From assembly GCA_025980625.1 (NCBI GenBank), contig JAICXG010000012.1, forward strand, positions 1-22,260: a stretch of DNA of 22,260 bases, written 5' to 3'. Below are positions 16,011 to 22,260 of this stretch, piece by piece; within the stretch, counting starts at the first letter, position 1, and every line of letters begins with the position of its first letter. The notes under the pieces are model-generated. The model saw nothing but the letters and a program-made list of their open reading frames with translations, was not told the DNA's origin and searched no databases. Both the position numbers and the translations under genes were made by a program. Source of the DNA: Chthoniobacterales bacterium (GTDB lineage: Bacteria > Verrucomicrobiota > Verrucomicrobiia > Chthoniobacterales > UBA10450).

Positions 16011-16097
16011 CGGTCAATAACCGATGTTACTGTTAGCTTCCAAGACAAGCGCGCGTTCCTGAGAATTCTGGAAGTGCAAATTGGGAACGAGGGTTGA
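15951..16097 (+). CDS. Possible 48-residue small protein
   Basis: A short frame begins with ATG at 15951, preceded by GAGGTG ending 3 bases before it. It encodes MLDKAILSNLIKNEIDTTPR and then a mixed charged/hydrophobic sequence ending FLRILEVQIGNEG. The composition looks more protein-like than most spurious frames here. I recognise no family, and the inverted repeat overlapping its start may explain the sequence instead. It could be a remnant of a larger gene. Confidence 0.25.
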   Translation: MLDKAILSNLIKNEIDTTPRRSITDVTVSFQDKRAFLRILEVQIGNEG

Positions 16098-16318
16098 CGG
16101 ATTGACCTTAGCCGAACCGAGCCGACCAATTCAGCCAAGCCATTGTAACGCTTTCCGCTTCGCACCTGCGCTCCGCCATTCCCCACGATCGCGCGGAACA
16201 CGCGCATCATTTGTGACGACTCTCCGACGCGCTCGCGCGATTGAGCTATGGATTAAATCAGCTCGGCGGCGAGAAGCCCGAGCGGCGAGTTCTTAAAGTG
16301 CAGATCATTCCAGATACT

Positions 16319-16882
16319 ATGATGACGAAAACGAAGAAGACGACCAGCAAAGGCGATGCACCCGCATCGGTGCCGCAAAGTTTTTTGAATCAGCTCGGCG
16401 AAATGCATACGGCGGAGCGCGAACTGACGGTGGCGCTGCCGCTAATGGCGAGAGCGGCCAAGTCGAAGGACCTCAAAATGGTTCTGCAAATCCACCTCGA
16501 TCAGACCAAAGGACATGTGAAAGCGCTCGACGACGTTGCGAAAAGCCTCGCGGTCGAGCTGCCGATGAAAGGGTGCAAGCGCATCACGCAGCTTGTGGCC
16601 GAGGGCGTGACAGTCATCGGGAAAAGACTCATCACGCCCGATCAGGATCAAGCCCTCATGGCGGTTGGGCAAAAGGTCGAGCAGTTCGAGATTGAGCAAT
16701 ACAGGAAGCTCTGCGCGACCGCCAAGGCGCAAGGTTACACGCATGAGTTTGCGCTTCTTACTTCCATTCTTAACCAGGAGGAAATGGCGAGTGAGTTGTT
16801 GGCGGCGCTCGCGGCCGGGAAAGGTCCGATCGATAAGTTAATCGAGAAGGCCTCGTTGAAACGGGCCGGAGCCAGGAAGTAA
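16319..16882 (+). CDS. YciE/YciF-type ferritin-like protein (DUF892)
   Basis: The 187-residue protein is a four-helix ferritin-like bundle of the DUF892 family. Helix 1 is FLNQLGEMHTAERELTVALP (22-41). Helix 2 is LQIHLDQTKGHVKALDDV (56-73). The later pair contains EQFEIEQYRKL (121-131) and LNQEEMASELLAAL (151-164). Acidic residues and His58 lie where di-metal ligands are expected. EQFEIEQY replaces the commoner EHYEIAxY, so one usual His is Gln here and metal binding may be altered. Family members are linked to stress responses, with little proven biochemistry. The frame runs back to a TTG at 16241, but the first 26 residues do not fit the family. The adjacent ATGs at 16319 and 16322 are the likely starts; 16319 is used. 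Confidence 0.85.
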   Translation: MMTKTKKTTSKGDAPASVPQSFLNQLGEMHTAERELTVALPLMARAAKSKDLKMVLQIHLDQTKGHVKALDDVAKSLAVELPMKGCKRITQLVAEGVTVIGKRLITPDQDQALMAVGQKVEQFEIEQYRKLCATAKAQGYTHEFALLTSILNQEEMASELLAALAAGKGPIDKLIEKASLKRAGARK

Positions 16883-16920
16883 CGGCTGGACAGAGCCGTA
16901 GCCATCCGACGGACTTCCTT
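16875..16920 (+). terminator. Hairpin overlapping the stop of the ferritin-like gene
   Basis: ACGGCT (16882-16887) pairs with AGCCGT (16894-16899) around GGACAG. An outer pair, GGAAGT (16875-16880) with ACTTCC (16913-16918), can extend the structure. It runs into CTTTCT rather than a clean T-run, so termination is possible but not strong. Confidence 0.3.
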
Positions 16921-16960
16921 TCTGGGCCGGTAAGTCTGCGGATCTCCCGCCCGTAGAATC

Positions 16961-17053
16961 ACTCTCGGCCGCGGTCCCGGATAGTTGACGCTCGACTCAC
17001 CGGGCTTTACCGCAGCCCTATCCGAGCCGCGAGTCTTAACCTGACAAGTTAAG
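16961..17053. other. Structured convergent intergenic segment
   Basis: Several nested complementary segments occur: CGCGG 16970-16974 / CCGCG 17027-17031, GGATAG 16979-16984 / CTATCC 17018-17023, GGGCT 17002-17006 / AGCCC 17014-17018 (these share one base), and an adjacent 6-bp hairpin CTTAAC 17035-17040 / GTTAAG 17048-17053. There is no T-run on either strand. It lies between converging genes, so it may act in termination or 3' end stability. I do not match it to a known RNA family. Confidence 0.35.
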
Positions 17054-17127
17054 AAACCGTTTCCGCCGTTTGTTGAAAGGCAGCCACGATCACATGGCCA
17101 TATAAAGCGTTTGATCAACCAGGATTG

Positions 17128-18495
17128 TTACCACTTAAGCTGCGAAGAGTAACTGTGGATTGTAGTTGCATAAACTCCGTCAGCGTCCACCGGGTAAACC
17201 TCGACGAAGTGGGCATTCATTTCGACCGCTCGATCAAGCACCGGTGAAGGATCAATCACTCCACCATAGGCAGAGCCAAATTGGAATCCGGTTGAATTAG
17301 TGGGACTATTTGTGCTCACCCACTCGTTCACGATAAAGTCTGTGCTACTGTTTTCGTTCAGTCCCCATTGCATGACTCCGAAGAGGGCTCCAAACCCCTC
17401 GTATCCTGTGCCAACACAGTCCGAAGAGTTCGCCCCAATCGAATAGCAAAATACGTCGGTCAAATAGGTGGTCGAGTCGGGGACATCCTCGTCAATCGGG
17501 ATCGATCCTGCCATAATATAGGGAGTGACGTGGAAGTTTGCCGCGTAGGTCGCGATGTAATCCTTGGAAGTCTGCTGCCAGAGTGCCAGTTCACCTTCGA
17601 TGGAAAGATCACTGCTTGGGTTATTAGGGTCTGGAATGTGAGGAGTAGTGGTGGTGGGTGCGGGCATATGAGTTTCGGTTTGAATCCCGAGGCCGCCCAT
17701 GATTATGAAAGCAGCCGTGCCGTCGAGCGGCAGACTTCCGTATCTGGCGCTGGTGATGTGATGTCCCAGCTCCGAAATAAACTGATTCACTTTCTCTTTC
17801 ACGATTGGATCCCAGGGAAGGACCATTAAAAAGTCATTTCCGCCATCCTTCGGGACAAGATACCTTGGGACTCCATACGTCGTTTCCAGCCAGGCCGGCG
17901 GATCGCTCAAGATTTTTAAGGATATACCAACCTGCTTGTGGTTCAGAGCCGCGGTTTGCAACTGAGAATCGATGCTGTTCCATTTCCATCGTGAAGGATC
18001 GTCGGTGACTGCGATCGCGGACCATCTGATTCCAAGGTGAAGCCCATCAACATTTGGATTCGTCTGCCAGGGAGTTCCGCCAGTCAGTTGGAATATTCCG
18101 TGCGGAGCATTGACGATTCCAACCGTGGCCACGTTTGAATCCGACATTCCATCATTAACTTTAAAGGTAAAGGAGTCCGCGCCTTGGTAATTCACGGTGC
18201 GGGTGTATTGCCAGAGGTTGCCGTTTACCTGACTCACGCTGCCATGGGTTGGGGCGGAAACAATCATAAACGACAGAGGATTGCCGTCCGCGTCGCTGGC
18301 GTTCAGGGTTATATCTTTTGCAGGCGAATTCAGACTCACGCCAATGGTCTGGTCATAAGCCACGGGGACACTATTCCTACGCTGCATCCGGGAAGTGGGT
18401 GCAGCTCTTCCGGAGGAAAGAAAGAGTCCGCTACAACCGGTAAGGACGACAATTGCGGAAACATAATTACGAGTTTTTGCCAAGGTAGAATTCAT
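17128..18495 (-). CDS. Lipoprotein with Ig/cadherin-like domain and glycoside-hydrolase-like barrel
   Basis: The 455-residue protein begins with a basic n-region and a hydrophobic stretch ending in LTGC (18-21), a good lipobox with Cys21. Residues about 43-128 form a tandem-repeat adhesion domain of the cadherin/Big type (SVPVAYDQTIGVSL, then LNASDADGNPLSF, YTRTVNYQGADSFTFKVNDG). The remainder looks like a beta/alpha barrel of the glycoside hydrolase kind: DGLHLGIRWSAIAVTDDPSR, WNSIDSQLQTAALNHKQVGI, FIIMGGLGIQTETH, and a final segment on the gaze of a family-wide acid pair that I cannot identify. A carbohydrate-related role at the cell surface is inferred from architecture only; no glycoside hydrolase family can be named safely. 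It converges with the ferritin-like gene and appears monocistronic. Confidence 0.65.
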   Translation of the reverse strand: MNSTLAKTRNYVSAIVVLTGCSGLFLSSGRAAPTSRMQRRNSVPVAYDQTIGVSLNSPAKDITLNASDADGNPLSFMIVSAPTHGSVSQVNGNLWQYTRTVNYQGADSFTFKVNDGMSDSNVATVGIVNAPHGIFQLTGGTPWQTNPNVDGLHLGIRWSAIAVTDDPSRWKWNSIDSQLQTAALNHKQVGISLKILSDPPAWLETTYGVPRYLVPKDGGNDFLMVLPWDPIVKEKVNQFISELGHHITSARYGSLPLDGTAAFIIMGGLGIQTETHMPAPTTTTPHIPDPNNPSSDLSIEGELALWQQTSKDYIATYAANFHVTPYIMAGSIPIDEDVPDSTTYLTDVFCYSIGANSSDCVGTGYEGFGALFGVMQWGLNENSSTDFIVNEWVSTNSPTNSTGFQFGSAYGGVIDPSPVLDRAVEMNAHFVEVYPVDADGVYATTIHSYSSQLKW

Positions 18496-19004
18496 TCTGT
18501 AAGATCTGCGATAGCTGGTGTGGTTTGTGGTTAATTGGTTGCCGAGAGCCCCTTTTCGGAACGCCTCGTTTAGCTGGTGACCCTTGAGTGCCCACCGATC
18601 CCTGAGATGATGACCCCCTCCAGTGCCGAAGCTGCGTCCGAGAGTTGCAAGAGTTGTGCCCGCGTCAACCGTGGCGATGCGGGTGCCAGACCGGGGTGCG
18701 AGGAGCGGGCAGCAGCATCGCGTTTAGGGAGAGAGAATTATGTCGGCGTTTTCGCACACGGCTTGCGCCAACCGCGCGCGCAAACGTAATTATGCAGTCA
18801 TGATTGCTAAAGGTTCGCTCTTCTTAAACCTCGCTCGCGGCTACCGGCGGTAGGTTGTTGCCGCGGAACCGGAGCTGACTCGGACGCCGCGGCACCCGGT
18901 CGAGCGGCGACTCGAACTCCAATCTGTGAGCGATGAGACAATTAACCGCTAAAAATTGACAACGCGCCGGCATCGAACTGAGCGGCCATCTGATAGCATT
19001 GGGC
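18496..19004. other. Divergent intergenic stretch, no convincing gene
   Basis: About 500 bp lie between the divergent lipoprotein and beta-barrel genes, so both promoters should be here. A perfect palindrome CTACCG-G-CGGTAG occurs at 18841-18853. TTGACA at 18956-18961 resembles a -35 box but has no -10 box at proper spacing. Short frames at 18577-18789 (+) and 18824-19096 (-) show no family features. Confidence 0.4.
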
Positions 19005-19772
19005 ATGGGAGGATCTCGCTTGCTCTTGTGGTTGCTTTTGCCAGCGATGTCGCTGGCGGCGATTGACAGCCTTGAAGCTGGCGCCCGGCGCTTCACCTAT
19101 GTCTATGAAGCAACGACTTCGTCCCCCAAAACAGTCGAAGCTGAAAACTGGATCACGTGGGGTAGCAGCCCCGCGAAACAAAACCACTTTAATGCCATCG
19201 ATTTTCGACACGAGCTTGAATTTGGCGTGACGGAACACCTCCAGCTTGGGTTGTATCTGGCGGACTGGAGTTACCGGGAAGACCCGGCCGCAAACGCACA
19301 CGGCACCAAGTTTCGGGACGCAGCGGTCGAGTTGGTTTACAACCTGACGAATCCTACGACCGATCTCCTTGGCGCGGCACTTTATGGTGAATTTCGTGGC
19401 GGTCCTGAGGAACTCGAGCTGGAGTCAAAGGTTATCCTGCAAAGGAATCTCGGCCAGTTCGTGATCGCTTATAATGGGACACTGGAATCAACATGGCAGG
19501 GTAATCATTTCGAAGAAAAAGGTGGGGAGTTATCGGAGGCGCTGGGCCTTAGCTACGAAATCTCGCCGCGTCTTCTGCTAGGTGCGGAGCTGCTGCATGA
19601 GATCGACCTCCCGGACTGGTCGGGAGCGGAAGACTCGGTCGTTTACGCAGGTCCGAACGTTTCATATCGATGGGGTAACTGGTGGGCAACCGTCACACCA
19701 CTTGTGCAATTGACCGATGTTGCCTCAGAAGTAGATGTCCAAACTCGGCTGATCCTGGGCTTCAGTTTTTAG
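19005..19772 (+). CDS. Predicted outer-membrane beta-barrel protein
   Basis: The 255-residue protein has a signal peptide (MGGSRLLLWLLLPAMSLAAI) and then alternating amphipathic strands typical of a small beta-barrel: FTYVYEATTS, AIDFRHELEFGVTEHLQLGLYLADWSY, AAVELVYNLT, LLGAALYGEF, LELESKVILQRNLGQFVIAYN, LGLSYEISPRLLLGAELLHE, NVSYRWGNWWATVTPLV. It ends VQTRLILGFSF, with the C-terminal aromatic residue used for outer-membrane insertion. It resembles uncharacterised barrel families such as DUF6662 (tentative). ATG at 19005 is preferred over the TTG two codons upstream. The cytochrome lipoprotein gene starts 14 bp after its stop, so they form a pair. The ligand, if any, is unknown. Confidence 0.75.
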   Translation: MGGSRLLLWLLLPAMSLAAIDSLEAGARRFTYVYEATTSSPKTVEAENWITWGSSPAKQNHFNAIDFRHELEFGVTEHLQLGLYLADWSYREDPAANAHGTKFRDAAVELVYNLTNPTTDLLGAALYGEFRGGPEELELESKVILQRNLGQFVIAYNGTLESTWQGNHFEEKGGELSEALGLSYEISPRLLLGAELLHEIDLPDWSGAEDSVVYAGPNVSYRWGNWWATVTPLVQLTDVASEVDVQTRLILGFSF

Positions 19773-19786
19773 GAGATCCGCGGGGG

Positions 19787-20116
19787 ATGAGACTGCTCTT
19801 TTTGTTTTTTCCCGTTTGTCTCCTGCTATTGGATGGCTGCGCTGCTGGCTCCAGCGCTGCTTTTCCCACTGCACAGGAGATTGTGCGTAAGGAAGGAGCG
19901 GAGCTGGCGGATACGGCGACCTTGCAAAGAGGCCGGCAAATTTTTGCGAGCCGCTGCACAGAGTGCCATGTCGCGCGAAGGATCGATAAATACTCCGTTG
20001 CGGAATGGCACCATTTTATCGGAATGATGGCGCCCCGTGCTGGGTTAAAACCAGCGGATCGCGCCGCGTTGGAGAGCTACATTATAAGTGCTCGCGAATC
20101 CGTTCCTCGCGGATAA
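19787..20116 (+). CDS. Monoheme c-type cytochrome lipoprotein
   Basis: The 109-residue protein starts with a hydrophobic leader ending LLDGC, a plausible though unusual lipobox (Asp at -2) with Cys18. It has one heme c attachment motif, CTECH at residues 57-61, preceded by LQRGRQIFASR as in class I cytochromes. MMAP about 20 residues further on may supply the axial Met. Electron transfer on the periplasmic face is expected. The ATG at 19787 is preceded by AGGAG at 19771-19775, overlapping the stop of the barrel gene, with a GGGGG run closer in. The frame is open further upstream, but only within the barrel gene. A strong terminator follows at 20280-20319. Role together with the barrel is inference. 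Confidence 0.8.
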   Translation: MRLLFLFFPVCLLLLDGCAAGSSAAFPTAQEIVRKEGAELADTATLQRGRQIFASRCTECHVARRIDKYSVAEWHHFIGMMAPRAGLKPADRAALESYIISARESVPRG

Positions 20117-20279
20117 CTCTATGCGCAACTTCTCTGCGTGAGCGTAGCTCGCTTGATGGTGCCGCTGGGAATCCAAATTACATTTTCCTGAATCCGCGAT
20201 TACGAAGGCCGAAGCGCCAATTTTTTCCTTGAGTTTCCTCTGACGCCGCGGTAAACGACGACTGTTCTGGGGGGAATAG

Positions 20280-20319
20280 CCGGGCGTTTCAACTTCGTTG
20301 GGGCGCCCGGTACTTTTTT
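20280..20319 (+). terminator. Intrinsic terminator of the barrel-cytochrome unit
   Basis: CCGGGCG (20280-20286) pairs with CGCCCGG (20304-20310). TTT/GGG can form three wobble pairs, and CAAC/GTTG close a TTC loop, giving a stem of up to 14 pairs. After TAC comes TTTTTT (20314-20319). It is the best terminator in the window, about 165 bases after the cytochrome stop codon. Confidence 0.65.
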
Positions 20320-20408
20320 GGCCCGGCGCCCTGTATGAAGCGGCGAGCGACGGGGGCAATCCCGCGGATTACGACTTGGATCGGCATCGAACAGGCAGGG
20401 TGCCTCGG

Positions 20409-22260
20409 CTACCGAAAATCATGCGACGCGCTTCCGCCGATCTGGGCCTGCGGAAGGGGTCGAATCTTTCGCGCCTTTACAAGCACGACGTTATCGCTGT
20501 TCTGCACTTCGCCTTCGATAATGAGAAATGGCTCCTCCGTGATCACGAGTCGCAGCTGCTCGAATAAATCCGGCGCAACAATCGCATTCGAAACTCCGGT
20601 CTCGTCCTCCAGACTAACGAACACAAATCCCTTCGCGGTCCCCGGCCGCTGACGGCAAATGACATTGCCGGCGATCTGGACCCGGCTGCCATGCCGCGCC
20701 TGAGGCAGATCGATCGCACGCCAGACCTCCGGCAATTGCTCGCGCAGCAACTGCATCGGATGCGGTCCGGTCGTCAGGCTCATGGCTTCGTAATCGGCCT
20801 GGATGCGTTCCGGCAGGGTCATTGGGCTCAGCGGACTGTTCTCGCCCGGAGCCTTTTCTTGGGCATGCGGAAGCATGCCCCTCCGGAGGGACGTGCTTCC
20901 GCACGTCCGCGGAACGTCGCTTACACGTCCGGTCTCAAACAAATCGTGATGCAAAACTTCTTCCGCTTGCCACATCGCCGCGCGACGATGCTCGGCGAAA
21001 CAATTCAGCGCGCCGCATTCCGCCAGGGTGCGCAGTTCTTCTCTCGTTAGGCAAGCAACCCGTTGTTTGAAATCGTTCATCGACTGGAATCCCCGCCGCT
21101 TTCGTTGCCTAACGAGTTCCTCCGCATGCTCCTGGCGCATTCCATTGAGAACGCAAAACCCCAGACGGACTTCCCCAACCCTCACTGGCGCTTCGCGTTC
21201 GCCTTTCCCTGGCGAGGGAGAGGATTGAGGTGAGGGTCGCTCATCGGACTCGACAGTGCAGCGCCATTCCGACTCCGCCACGCAGACCGGGCGCATCTTC
21301 ACTCCATGCCGCCGCGCATCCTTGACGATCGTCGCGGGGGAATAAAATCCCATCGGTTGATTGTTGAGCAGGCTGGCGTAAAACTCGGCCGCCCGATGCA
21401 CCTTCATATAGGCGCTCCCGTAGGCGAGAATCGCAAAACTGATCGCGTGCGACTCTGGAAATCCATAGAGCGCAAAGGACGTGATCGCATGAACGATCTT
21501 CTCGATTACTTCCGGCGCGACTCCTTTGCGGGCCATTGCCGCGCACAATTTCACGCTCACTTTTTCCATCCGGTCCTGCGAACGATGAAAGCTCAGCGCG
21601 CGCCGCAATTCCTCCGCTTCCTCGCCGGAAAAATCCGCCATCACCATCGCGATCTTGAGCATTTGTTCCTGGAAAAGCGGCACGCCCAAGGTTCGTTCGA
21701 GCACCGGCTTCAGGCGCTCGTCGAAATAAGTCACCGGCTCCTTCCCCGCGCGCCGGGCGAGATACGGATGCACCATGTCACCCTGGATCGGCCCCGGACG
21801 AATGATCGCCACCTCGATCACGACATCGTAAAAACATTTTGGTTTCATCCGCGGGAGCGTCGCCATCTGGGCCCGGCTCTCGATTTGGAAAACACCGATC
21901 GTGTCGGCTTTTTCCATCATCTTGTAAGTCGCGGCGTCATCCTTTGGAATGTGAGCGAGATCGAGCGCTCGGCCGCGTTCGCGACAGAGGGTGAGGGCAT
22001 CCTGCATCACCGACATCATGCCCAAGCCTAACAAGTCGACCTTCACAATCCCGAGATCCTCGCAGTCGTCCTTGTCCCATTGCGCGACCACCCGGCCCGG
22101 CATGGACGCGTTCTCCAGCGGCACGATCGAGCTGAGCTGGTTCTGGCAAATGATCATCCCACCGGAATGCTGCCCGAGATGCCGCGGCAAGCCGTAAATC
22201 GCGCGATACAGCCTAACGAACGCCGGCATCCGCGGATGTTCTTTGGGCAAACCGGCCTGC
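20409..22260 (-). CDS. dnaE2: Error-prone DNA polymerase III alpha subunit DnaE2/ImuC, 5' end beyond the window
   Basis: The frame is open to the window edge, so the N-terminal PHP domain and probably the catalytic Asp residues are missing; about 617 residues are visible. LPRHLGQHSGGMII is the DnaE2 fingers signature. IRPGPIQGDMVHPY, FQEQMLKIAMVMADFSGEEAEELRRA and YGFPESHAISFAILAYGSAY (helix-hairpin-helix region) also match. An OB-fold segment follows near the C-terminus (RVQIAGNVICRQRPGTAKGF). DnaE2 performs mutagenic translesion synthesis, usually with ImuA and ImuB under SOS control; those genes would lie past the edge. Two palindromic insertions interrupt the sequence in frame at 20861-20908 and 21178-21237, in non-core segments. 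Three TCGTTAGGC words also occur (21045, 21107, 22211). The C-terminus at GGSASHDFR matches the family's usual end. Confidence 0.95.
   Translation of the reverse strand, partial: QAGLPKEHPRMPAFVRLYRAIYGLPRHLGQHSGGMIICQNQLSSIVPLENASMPGRVVAQWDKDDCEDLGIVKVDLLGLGMMSVMQDALTLCRERGRALDLAHIPKDDAATYKMMEKADTIGVFQIESRAQMATLPRMKPKCFYDVVIEVAIIRPGPIQGDMVHPYLARRAGKEPVTYFDERLKPVLERTLGVPLFQEQMLKIAMVMADFSGEEAEELRRALSFHRSQDRMEKVSVKLCAAMARKGVAPEVIEKIVHAITSFALYGFPESHAISFAILAYGSAYMKVHRAAEFYASLLNNQPMGFYSPATIVKDARRHGVKMRPVCVAESEWRCTVESDERPSPQSSPSPGKGEREAPVRVGEVRLGFCVLNGMRQEHAEELVRQRKRRGFQSMNDFKQRVACLTREELRTLAECGALNCFAEHRRAAMWQAEEVLHHDLFETGRVSDVPRTCGSTSLRRGMLPHAQEKAPGENSPLSPMTLPERIQADYEAMSLTTGPHPMQLLREQLPEVWRAIDLPQARHGSRVQIAGNVICRQRPGTAKGFVFVSLEDETGVSNAIVAPDLFEQLRLVITEEPFLIIEGEVQNSDNVVLVKARKIRPLPQAQIGGSASHDFR
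20861..20908. repeat. REP-like double palindrome inside dnaE2
   Basis: Two perfect hairpins stand side by side: GGGCATGC-GGAA-GCATGCCC (20861-20880) and GGACGTGC-TTCC-GCACGTCC (20889-20908), joined by the palindrome CTCCGGAG. The whole is also one large inverted repeat, GCGGAAGCA...TGCTTCCGC. It is 48 bp, 16 codons, and translates as part of a Ser/Arg/Gly-rich linker. The pattern is that of REP/BIME elements. Confidence 0.7.
21178..21237. repeat. REP/MITE-like 60-bp element inside dnaE2
   Basis: The ends are perfect inverted repeats, ACCCTCAC (21178-21185) and GTGAGGGT (21230-21237). The middle holds a 10-pair imperfect stem around TCCCT-GGCG-AGGGA. Translated on the dnaE2 strand it gives the PSPQSSPSPGKGERE type of string often produced by such repeats in bacterial genes. 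Sixty bases keep the frame. No clear target duplication is visible. Confidence 0.7.

Noticed and set aside
15917..16210. 97-residue frame on the - strand
   Set aside because: No motif, no ribosome site, biased composition; the opposite small frame is more protein-like.
16241..16318. TTG-started extension of the ferritin-like gene
   Set aside because: It has a rare start codon, no ribosome site, and residues that do not match the family.
18905..18950. tRNA-like GGAGTTCGAGTC segment on the - strand
   Set aside because: The flanking bases do not form a T-stem and no acceptor or anticodon arm can be drawn.
18956..18997. TTGACA as a promoter for the barrel gene
   Set aside because: No -10 box lies at 16-18 bp; GATAGC is about 30 bp away.
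18824..19096. 90-residue frame on the - strand before the barrel gene
   Set aside because: It overlaps the start of a well-supported gene and has no recognisable features.
20614..20904. 96-residue frame on the - strand with MRKHVPPEGHASACPRK
   Set aside because: It is the palindromic repeat of dnaE2 read in another frame.
1..22260. CRISPR array, integrase or transposase genes
   Set aside because: No regularly spaced direct repeats and no such protein motifs were seen in any frame.

Overview
The window looks like chromosomal DNA from a GC-rich Gram-negative bacterium. Outer-membrane-type beta-barrels, lipoproteins and an ImuC/DnaE2-type polymerase support this. Weak or absent Shine-Dalgarno sequences on many genes and the mix of families (DUF72, DUF2062, Deg-like proteases, REP-like palindromes) would fit the Verrucomicrobiota. 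That taxonomic call is inference, because no rRNA or other decisive marker is present. I see no integrase, transposase, CRISPR array or prophage module.

Layout. 1-1263 (+) is the 3' part of a flavin-dependent halogenase-like oxidoreductase. 1332-2480 (-) is a secreted beta-propeller protein of the lactonase type. 2966-3040 (+) is tRNA-Asn(GTT). 3121-4293 (-) is a Fic-domain AMP-transferase; a 9-bp inverted repeat lies just upstream of it. A + strand run follows: DUF72 protein, DUF2062 membrane protein, small lipoprotein, D-Ala-D-Ala carboxypeptidase-like enzyme, and 6-phosphofructokinase overlapping it by one base. A - strand operon reads from 12564 down to 8868: an active-looking Deg/HtrA protease, a paralogue with a ruined catalytic triad, and a HAD phosphatase. 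Next on the - strand are a secreted Ala/Arg/Glu-rich protein (12777-13370), a MATE exporter (13462-14826) and a membrane-anchored MsrB homologue whose catalytic Cys position is Ser (15066-15662).

The last third holds a YciF-type ferritin-like protein (16319-16882, +), a large lipoprotein with an Ig/cadherin-like domain and a glycoside-hydrolase-like barrel (17128-18495, -), a beta-barrel plus c-type cytochrome lipoprotein pair (19005-20116, +) ending in a good intrinsic terminator, and the C-terminal two thirds of error-prone polymerase DnaE2/ImuC (20409 to the window edge, -).

The most unusual signals are: (1) a strongly over-represented short word, TCGTTAGGC, at many sites in both orientations and all reading frames, including three stop codons; (2) the tandem protease/pseudoprotease pair; (3) two palindromic REP-like elements inserted in frame in dnaE2; (4) the Cys-to-Ser MsrB; (5) the palindrome upstream of fic.
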